Below, one piece after another: positions 9,742 through 17,133 of a DNA stretch of 17,133 nucleotides (the first letter of the stretch is position 1; each line of letters begins with the position of its first letter). The notes under the pieces are model-generated. The model worked only from the letters and a program-made list of their open reading frames with translations. It did not search any database and was not told where the DNA came from. The DNA comes from Isohypsibius dastychi (Eukaryota > Tardigrada > Eutardigrada > Parachela > Isohypsibiidae): positions 1 through 17,133 of the forward strand of contig JAQIWT010000615.1 in assembly GCA_034696485.1 (NCBI GenBank). Direction: 5' to 3'. Position numbers and translations under genes: made by a program.

Positions 9742-11740
9742 TTACATCTGCAAAGCCAGTTGTTCCCGCAACATTATCACGGCTTGACGTTGTTCTGGTG
9801 CCAACGCATTTAGCTGCTGATCCGTCATTTGAATTAACTGCATCAACATTGCCGCCCGTTCAGTTTCAATTTGGGTGGTTACGGGAGGCGACATTTGCTG
9901 CTGAGGAGGTGGAATATTTTGTGGAGGATAGTTGCGAGGGGGTGGTGGACCATATCCGGGTCTCATTCCTCGTGCCTAAAAAAACCATGTTCACATACAT
10001 TTGTTAATTGAAACAAATTAAAATATCGCCTCAAAAATACTGTCCCAGTTTTGAAGCAGTAGTAAAACGTTGATTGTGATTTAGAGAAAAGAGTAAAAAC
10101 TAGACTGATTGATCACCCACTGATAGCTTGCTTGCTTTCGGTAAAGAAAAAACTGATCCTAGTTCGATTTATCACTACAAATGACCGGAGCTAGCGTGAT
10201 CGAAATAAATGGCTTCCTTCATTTATCATCATCATCCTTAAATCTTCTGGAACGTCACTGTTTTCGAGAACGAGAAAGAACTGATACAGAAATATTGAAT
10301 ACCATACTTGAGAAACGTTTGGCTCACAGAATTAGGAAAGAGTAACTATTTAAAGTTATGACTTGAATAAATGGAATAATAAACCGAAAATGAAATATAT
10401 GATTTTGATGAAATAGATGATTAGAAGAAATAGATGATTTTCGACAACGCTGAAAGTGCTTAATTAATTGTACAACATCTTCAAAAATCAAGGAGCAGTA
10501 AATTCTCGAATCACCAACACTTAAGGCATTAGCAAGTACACTAGTAAAAATAGAAGGTCTCCCTTCTGTCTTCCATCGCATTTCTTAATTACCTGTCGGG
10601 GATCCATGGCAGGGACATGTCGCTGGTCCATTGCCATATTCGGTGGAGGTCCATACCCTTGTGGAACAGGAGGTTGCGAATATATCGGTAGAGGTGCTTG
10701 AATAGGCGCTTCGTGTTTCGGTGGGCCAACCGGATAGCCAGGTGGAGGAAGATGAACTGGGGTCGGATTCGGTGGAGGCTGTACTTCATCACTCATCAGA
10801 ACTTCCTGTCAGAAAACCGTTCAGCTAAAGCAATTATAGGAAATATAAGTTTGTGAACTGCTGACCAACGCTTCTGCTGGATCGACGAGCTTCATCATTA
10901 ATAGAGCTTGTAGCATTCCAGCGGAAAGTGTGAAATTTCTCAGCAGGGCATCTCGGGCTCGGATGGGGTCAGCTTCTATACACAATTTCATTTGATGCAT
11001 CAGATTGAACATTTGCTCCGAATTCAAGTTCGCAAGATTTTCAGCCGAATCCTGATGTGAGGGAGCCGGAGTACTCACCTGAAAACATACAATTTTAGAA
11101 TAAAGTGCCACACTGCAGCATCTTATTAAAATATCAGTCTGGGAATCTTTACGGTAGCATGAAAAAAAAATTCTAATTTTAGTAAATATTCTGAAATTTT
11201 CGAGCAAAAATTTCGAACGAAAATGGCTGACTTGTTCATAAAAAGACGAATCTTCAAGTGCCTTCTTACGGGAAGGGGTCTCGGAGCAGGTTGTTCCTCG
11301 ACGACGCGATGGCCATTTCTGATTCGGTTTCGCTCTTCCTTCCAGGTGTTATTTGGTGTTGGCTCAATCCTAATGCTTTTGCCTTTGAAACTGACGTTAT
11401 TTAAATGGGCGACAGCAATCTGAACTTTATCGGACTCCTGGAATTCGCAAAAGGCAGAGCCAAGCGGATGGTTCTGCGCATCAACAACAACCCAAACATC
11501 CGTCAGAGTTCCAAGCTGCGAGAATATACGATGAAGATCGTCTTCTGAGACAGTGTTTGCAAGGTTGCTTACTACAACAAAACAAAAGAATTAACATCTC
11601 TTCGCAAACGGCAATTATTATGGTTATCAAGAAAACTAACTTCGGATGCATCTGCAATCTGGATCACTGACAGCCGGCGCTCCCCATCCGTGAGGACGTA
11701 CATTGCCTCCTGCTGGAGGATAGTCATAACGTCCGGACAT
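9742..11740 (-). CDS. CSTF2 (CstF-64)-like cleavage stimulation factor subunit, short and divergent
   Basis: CstF-64 binds the GU-rich element downstream of poly(A) sites, and its hinge pairs with CstF-77/symplekin. Five exons give 353 residues: 11641-11740, 11270-11571, 10866-11078, 10593-10805 and 9742-9975. An RRM spans about residues 30-108. A hinge (about 149-201) contains EQMFNLMHQMKLCIE and ends KLVDPAEAL, close to the vertebrate hinge. A Pro-rich linker covers 206-300. The C-terminal helical domain (about 314-353) has MLMQLIQMT and ALAPEQRQAVIMLREQ, which binds Pcf11. The order is that of CSTF2, but the protein is much shorter than human CSTF2 (577) and lacks the MEARA repeats. RNP2 is CIRISNL and RNP1 is LGSAFCEF, so two usual RNA-stacking aromatics are missing. 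ATG 11740 was chosen; an in-frame stop lies a short way upstream unless a TTCTAG acceptor is used. A paralogue elsewhere cannot be excluded. Confidence 0.8.
9976..10592 (-). other. long last intron of the CSTF2-like gene
   Basis: At 617 bases this is the longest intron found inside coding sequence here; most are 53-65. It is AT-rich. I found no reading frame of known family and no convincing RNA gene. A small degenerate repeat lies at 10391-10440. Confidence 0.6.
10391..10440. repeat. degenerate tandem repeat, unit about 17 bases
   Basis: GAAATAGATGATT occurs at 10410-10422 and 10427-10439, with a weaker copy (GAAATATATGATT) starting at 10392. The spacings are 18 and 17 bases. It is intronic and probably a decayed minisatellite. 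Confidence 0.6.
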
Positions 11741-12367
11741 GATTCGACCAGAAAAGTCACCACCAGAGGCTAGAATCTAAATCCTGCGATTACCAGGTAA
11801 TTGCAACTTTTGTCGAATAAAGTCAAAACAACTCGTTTTGCGTAAGTGTACGGTATATAATAATCCCCTCCCCCCGGGAAAAGGTGGTTAGGGGGGGGGG
11901 GGCTGAAGCTAATTGGGATTTCTTCTTCGAACGAGCAACTGGTCTTTAGCTCTCGGCATTTTCGGACAAAAGGTGGGATTGTTGAATAGCGGAAAAGTGA
12001 AGAACATTGGAAGCCATGTAAGTTCTCAAAACGATGTATCGCCATGCTACTGTATATTTCGCCAACAAAAAGCAGGCAGCGGACTAAACGAAGTAAAAGG
12101 TCAGCGTAGATCGTATTTGATCTGTGTTGTGTGATATTTCATGCCACTTCCGAAACAGCGAAATTATTGTTGCATATTTTTTTGACAAACGTTGGGTCGC
12201 CAGGGAGAACACACTCTATCAGACGCTTCGATGATTTGTTAACAACAGAAAACCAGAAATTAATACATCCCGTCCAGATCACAGGAGCAATAAAACTTAA
12301 ATAAGCCTACAATCGTTTCACCGTATTTATACTTCAAAGTCAAACCAGAGTGTAAAAATTGTCAGCT
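11741..12367. other. gap between the MMS19 stop and the CSTF2-like start
   Basis: On the minus strand this holds the MMS19 3' UTR and the CSTF2 promoter and leader. Besides the G/C tracts, a TATATA run lies at about 11854-11859, roughly 115 bases before the ATG, and could act as a TATA element. No minus-strand AATAAA and no further coding exon were recognised. Confidence 0.4.
11865..11902. repeat. C-tract and 12-base G-tract inverted pair
   Basis: CCCCTCCCCCC (11865-11875) faces a run of 12 G (11891-11902) across a 15-base spacer in the gap upstream of the CSTF2-like ATG. The tracts could pair as a hairpin, and the G-run could join quadruplexes. Run length in such a homopolymer is also where sequencing is least reliable. 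Confidence 0.7.
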
Positions 12368-15300
12368 TCACTCCTTTGAAGTACCAATAAGAAACCTGGA
12401 AAAATCAACGTGCATATTACAATCGTAAATTAGTGAACAGAATAACTAACCATGAGGATCGCGTCACGACGGCGACTTGGCGAACTCGACGTTTTTTATC
12501 ATCCAAGCACTTCGATAATCTCTTCAGCACCTTTTGCTTGAAAGGCAGCAATGGAGCAGCTGATATATGTTCACTAACATGTTCCAAACATTCCATGGCG
12601 GCAATTCGAACATTCTGTAAAAGAACTGTATTTGTTGATACTTCTCAAAATTTCAACCCATTCTCACCATAAGCTGACTTGATGTCGCAATTTCAACCAG
12701 TTGATCAACAATAGGCGGAATGAACTGAGTATCAAAAGGCGGAGGAAGATTCGGGTCCGCTTCGAGGAACATTTCATCCAAAGTGGTTAACGTTGAAAGT
12801 AACAATTCCGAACCATCATTCTTTGTTAGCGATTGAACCAACAATGGTATCACCTTTAAAAACCCCGAAATATAATTAACGATAAGAGAGTATAAAGACA
12901 TCCACAAACCTGGGGCATGGCAGGTTTAGTAATATTCCTCGGTGAAAATTTCAGCAAATTCGAAAGCGCCACCAAATGATTCCTTTTGGTCCAACTTTCA
13001 TTTTCATTCCTTTCTATGCTATTATAACTCTGAAGTAAGATGGGCAAGACGATAGTGAAGAACTTTTGGCGATAAAGCGGACTGACGATGGCGTTCATTT
13101 GTGAATTGAGGACAAATGGCGACTCATCCAATATTATCCGAAATCCATCTGCGGCTTCTTCTCCAGATTTTTTGCTGCGAAGAGAGATAATAATCCGATC
13201 CGTCAACTTGCGGCAAAGGTCATCTCGTTGAGAACGCTGAGCGAGTCCTTTGGTAATCCAGATGATGGAGCGGATAAAGCGACGTTCTTGAAGATGGGCT
13301 TTTGCCATCGAGGCGTCTTCCAGGATGTCATGGAGAAATGACTTCAGAACTGACTCTGAAAATAACGAGTTCAAAAAGACCGGCCAGGAAAATTCACGCG
13401 AACAGAACTTCGAGTTGACAACATATTTTGACAATTTCGAGTTTGATTGATTGAAGCATTTTAAAAAAGACCTGTTGTCACTAAATTCAAAAACTTTTTG
13501 ATTCCACATAAAAACAAGAATCCAATCGAGTCAGCTTTACCATCTTCAACCCGGTTGATGATGCCAGCAATGCACTGAGCGGCGAACACGGAAGATTGTT
13601 CGTCGGCGCAGAAGCAACAGGTCTCCATCATCTTGTGGAACTCGGCTGTCCATTCCGAATGCTCGTAAACAAATCCTTTTGGGGCGGAACAGACAATAGA
13701 AGTAAGAAGAGAAATGCAACGAGTATGCGTTGTAATATAAGGTTTCTGTAAAAATAATAAAAGCTAAAAAAGCGCTTCCCATGTTAAAAAGAGCGAACCT
13801 CAAGTGGCTTAAAGGCATTAGCCAATAATTTGTCACTTCCGGTGATGTGTTTGTACGAAGTATCACCCTTCAAGAACGTTTTATCCAACTTCAAAATCAA
13901 CGTCTTAAACGTCCTGTAACGACTGGATTTTTTATCACGGGATATCTTGCATTACAGAATTTTCTTACGCGTCGGTCAGTCGAGAAACAATTCCACGATA
14001 AATACGACAGAGTGACTGGAGAACACTGATATCCTGGAACCCAGAAACACTCTCGCTTGTCGCCGCGAGAATGGCTTCCCTGAAGGTGGGAAATAAGATG
14101 AGGTCATATAAAACTTCCGCTTCTTCCGAAGTCTGCGTCTGCTCGACATAAACTGCGATAATATCCAAATACATCACCATCGTCGGGACGTATGGTCCAT
14201 CTGCAAAGAATCAGATGAAACTGAGCACAGAAAACGCTTTCGAAAGAACGTACTTTCGTCCAAAAACAGCAGTCGCTGGAAGAGGGCAGAGATGAATTCT
14301 GGTGACCTTTTGGGTCGGGGAGTTCGAAGGAGAGCACTAGTTAGGCTGACAAGACGGTATGGTATCGGGACAACTTCACGACTTTGGATGTACTTCAGTA
14401 ATTCAGGAAGAACCTTCTCGTATATTAATTTCACATCCTGCTGTTTCCCGACTTCGCTGAAAAATTGAACAATCTGATCAACGACGCCGCCATTCTCCAA
14501 TTCCATAATGCCGCTCATCATTGACCCGCAAATCATCACCACACGTTCTTCATCCAAAAACGGTCCTACATACAAATTTAATTAAGAAAACAGAAGCAGA
14601 TACGAACCCTAAACAGAAATCCGAAAGATTTGGTCTTTCCTCACTGGGAAGCAAAAATAAACTCACCGGAAGGCGTCCAAATTTTGAGCATTTCAGCCAT
14701 TCCCATGACACTCAAACAAGTGATCATATTTTGTGGTCGCTCATTCAGCAATGATTGGAAGAAGGTGACAATGGAAATCTTCTCGGGAATTTCAAACTTG
14801 CAATCGGCGGATATTTCGGCAGCAGCGTTGAGTAAAAACGACATGACGCTGATCAATGCAAGCCGGTCCTCAGTTCGCAGTTGCTCCATATAAAGTTTGA
14901 TGCATAGAGGTACAAAATGATTGAATAAACGGCTGCACGCGACGGACGAGCCCCGAGAGACGGCCTTCAATAATTTGCCAGCCTGATATTGCAGCTGCAG
15001 TTCTGGTTTGCGAAGAAATTGCTCCGTGTCTGATATTATCGTCTTGATAAACGCGTCAATTCCAGAATCCTCTATAGAAATAAATATTAAAGTTTAAATG
15101 GTATGGAGCTGTAATCAAGCTCGAACTTTACCTTGTTGGGGACCAGATGACAATATTTTTGTCAAGGCAGTTAAAGCGGCCAGAGCGGAAGCCTCGATTG
15201 AGTCAGAAGACGAGGCTAGTATTTCTCGACGAATACAAGTCCATAAACTGGGCAGATGGGTGTTGACGACATCGCGAACTTGTTCCATTTCACAGCAGGC

Positions 15301-16599
15301 CACAAAAGTCTTCAGCGCTTCTTCCTAGAAAAATGAAAATGTGAGAAGAGCTGACAACAATGAACCATCCCATACTATCTGTATTTACAACAAAATCAAA
15401 CATATCTCCAAAACTACCTTAGCGTCGCCGACATCCGATGATAATTTTTCCAGAATGAGCGGAATGGAATATTTGTCAAAGAGTGGAGTTGCAGTCAAAC
15501 ATCGACGAAGACCTTGGACAAGCGTTTCTTTCAAGCGAGACTCTATGTCCTCTTGACTGTTTGGAGTAAAGTCAATGGGAAAATAGCAGGCAACAACATC
15601 AAATGCCGTCTCTTCAAGTGGTTCTTGTGAAAGAGGATAAGGATTAAAATAGTCGAAGAATCAGCGATAGTTGAAACAAATTACCAATTGGAAATCGCTC
15701 CAGAATTTTGGCCATTGTCCGAAAGCAAACCAGAAGGTTCTTCGGCTCTGATTCTTCGCTCATCAAATGAATAAATCTACCTAAAATCCCCGTTCCAACT
15801 TTCCGGAGCTCTAAAAAATCAAACCTCAGATTTCAGATTCAGAGTTGAAATATTTAATCCGAAATTATATATTACCATTCTCAAAGCGGTCAACCAGAGT
15901 CTCAACGATTAAATAAGCATTCCTTCGGTCAGCTCCTTGCAACATGAATCCAGACAAATTTTCCATGCAGTTTAAAATGTCGACGGCCAGTTCTCCATCG
16001 AATTTCGTCATCTGCACCTGCAACAAGAAATTAAAAATACATGTCGTAAATTCACCAAATTCCAACCAACTGGTCGAAATCTCGATAGCTGATTTTACCA
16101 AAGCAAGCAGACCACGTAAAGCTAAACCAATGAGACTCTGATGATCCTGAAATCTGGCCAGAAAAAAGTGCATAAGCGTCTCAATTTCCGGTCCATTAAG
16201 ACAACTTGTCGACAGCTTCTCCAGGACCAGAATGACAACACGCAGCGCATCGTGACGAGTTAAAATATCCGTGCTTGTCAGATGTAACCTGAAATAACTT
16301 TCGTGGTACAGTTGTAACAAAAACAAAAGCAACAGGAAATTATGCGAATGAAACAAAACGATCACCAAACTTTCCTACCCAAGAACTTCGACCAGTTCAG
16401 CGAAAGTATTCGATCTCGTGTCGATTCCTGTAAAACCACATGGTGACACGGATGTGTAGATGAATACCAAATAAAGTATAGCAACAAGGAAGAACAATTC
16501 TATTTGTTATAGATTACCTTTGGCAAGTCCTTCGATAGAACCACTTGAAACTTCTTTCACATTTGAAAGAACTTCTGCTTCCCAATCTGGCGGCAGCAT
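12368..16599 (-). CDS. MMS19: MMS19, cytosolic iron-sulphur assembly targeting factor
   Basis: MMS19 is the HEAT-repeat adaptor of the CIA targeting complex (with CIAO1 and CIAO2B). It hands Fe-S clusters to DNA polymerases, helicases and XPD. Fifteen exons join in frame to 1053 residues (human about 1030): 16518-16599, 16379-16427, 15876-16288, 15685-15810, 15418-15623, 15132-15324, 14667-15071, 14254-14565, 13969-14200, 13799-13913, 13541-13745, 12910-13355, 12668-12853, 12451-12614 and 12368-12395. Marks: LVEVLG, FFLARFQDH, NLLVCFRT, CYFPIDFTP (residues 236-244, as in human), HLPSLWTCIRRE, FCADEQSSVFAAQC, LPFKQKVLKRL and LDDKKRRVR (1027-1035), ending SSWFLIGTSKE where human has GEWFLLGSPGS. 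The middle is helical with no enzymatic motif, as in the family. Acceptors CACAAG|AA (15623) and TTAAAG|GTG (12853) are unusual but are needed for frame and homology. The gene is complete and looks intact. Confidence 0.96.
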
Positions 16600-16616
16600 C
16601 CTGATAGCCACAATAA
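16600..16616 (-). promoter_or_regulatory. possible splice acceptor just upstream of the MMS19 ATG
   Basis: The minus strand reads GGCTATCAG|G and then the MMS19 ATG. The CAG could be the acceptor of a leader intron or of a trans-spliced leader. The tract before it is T-rich but weak. Confidence 0.3.
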
Positions 16617-16620
16617 ATAT

Positions 16621-17133
16621 TCAAAATACCAGATGTACCAAATTCTGTATGTCAGAACAAGATGTAATTCGGATCCGGAAGAAAAGTAAACACGGTAATC
16701 TTATGTACCATTGTACAATGTACCATGTACAATTGTACATCAGATCACCGGATTTGACAAGGTTTCGGGTGGGGTTGGCAAAGTATAGAACGGCGGATAG
16801 CTTTTGTAAACATAAGCAAAAACTAACATCGAGTAAATCAATCAAAGACTTCGCGCTATGATAGACCAAAGGTTTCTTCCCTTTGGTTCTTATACCATGT
16901 CCATGCGGTACCAGATACATAAGATAAGTTTGCTCCGACCTCATCCCCGGTGCCTGAAATATCATACCAAAACACCGGAACGCAGACTGCTGAATCAATT
17001 TATCACAGAAAAGTCATTGAGAATTGTTTTCAGCACATATATACCCGTAAGCACGTAAAAATTGCTTTGCAACCCGCTCGTTCTACTCACGTTAACCGGA
17101 GGCTTTGTATTTTTGTCAATTTTGTCAGCAACA
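16621..17133 (-). CDS. unidentified gene, 3' part (three putative exons)
   Basis: Three pieces join in phase 0 on the minus strand: 17091-17133 (ends VN|GTGAGT), 16828-16953 (after a TGATATTTCAG acceptor, ends LLD|GTTAGT) and 16621-16644 (after a CATACAG acceptor, NLVHLVF and stop). The joined C-terminus is about 64 residues with basic stretches (GIRTKGKKPLVYHSAK) and a hydrophobic end. I do not recognise the family. The middle exon looks most gene-like. The eight-codon last exon is weak: without that last splice the frame reads straight through 16621-16953 to the same stop, adding a segment over the GTAC palindromes. The stop is 21 bases from the MMS19 ATG. The 5' part lies right of the window. 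Confidence 0.45.
16703..16740. repeat. cluster of GTAC-centred palindromes
   Basis: Five GTAC cores start at 16705, 16713, 16720, 16727 and 16735, spaced 7-8 bases. They include two perfect palindromes: CATTGTACAATG (16709-16720) and ATGTACAATTGTACAT (16725-16740). It lies about 105 bases before the MMS19 ATG, in the proposed last intron of the upstream gene or in the MMS19 promoter. Confidence 0.7.

Noticed and set aside
9976-10592. Snorna-like TGATGA and CTGA boxes in the long CSTF2 intron
   Set aside because: The boxes lie in AT-rich repeats, lack a terminal stem and correct spacing, and are expected by chance in such sequence.
13847-14029. Plus-strand open frame inside MMS19
   Set aside because: It is antisense to two MMS19 exons and spans their intron; no independent support.
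16032-16069. Possible 38-base intron inside the third exon of MMS19 (GTGAAT to TTGCAG)
   Set aside because: Removing 38 bases breaks the frame, while reading through keeps alignment in length with human MMS19.

Overview
This window is intron-rich animal nuclear DNA and shows no bacterial or viral character. Seven protein-coding genes, or parts of them, can be read. All are conserved animal families apart from one fragment at the right edge. I rebuilt the spliced genes by hand from donor and acceptor sites, reading-frame continuity and recalled family sequence. Most introns are only 53-65 bases long. The host is therefore an invertebrate with a compact genome. A tardigrade, a small crustacean or a similar animal would fit, but the phylum cannot be fixed from sequence alone.

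Plus strand, left part: the 3' end of an ABHD17-like serine hydrolase (1-530). Two tandem MFSD11/UNC-93-like membrane proteins follow, copy A (1293-3572, possibly with an extra 5' exon at 804-1025) and copy B (3740-6148). A and B match nearly exon for exon in length, so they are a tandem duplication. They differ in three introns and in their protein ends.

Minus strand, middle to right (so read right to left): an unidentified gene fragment (16621-17133), MMS19 (12368-16599, complete, 1053 residues), a small divergent CSTF2/CstF-64 (9742-11740), a Rac GTPase (7631-8768, 192 residues) and a PHOSPHO-type HAD phosphatase (6143-7015, no intron in its coding region). Copy B and the phosphatase converge so closely that their stop codons overlap by six bases.

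The genes do not form one pathway. ABHD17 removes palmitate from membrane proteins, Rac controls actin, CSTF2 acts in mRNA 3'-end formation and MMS19 delivers iron-sulphur clusters. The window is best read as a gene-dense housekeeping region. I found no mobile element, CRISPR array, rRNA or tRNA. The points most worth a second look are the paralogue pair with its intron differences, the unusual CSTF2 RNA-binding face, the membrane-anchored or secreted look of the phosphatase, the convergent overlap, and the 21-base spacing upstream of MMS19.
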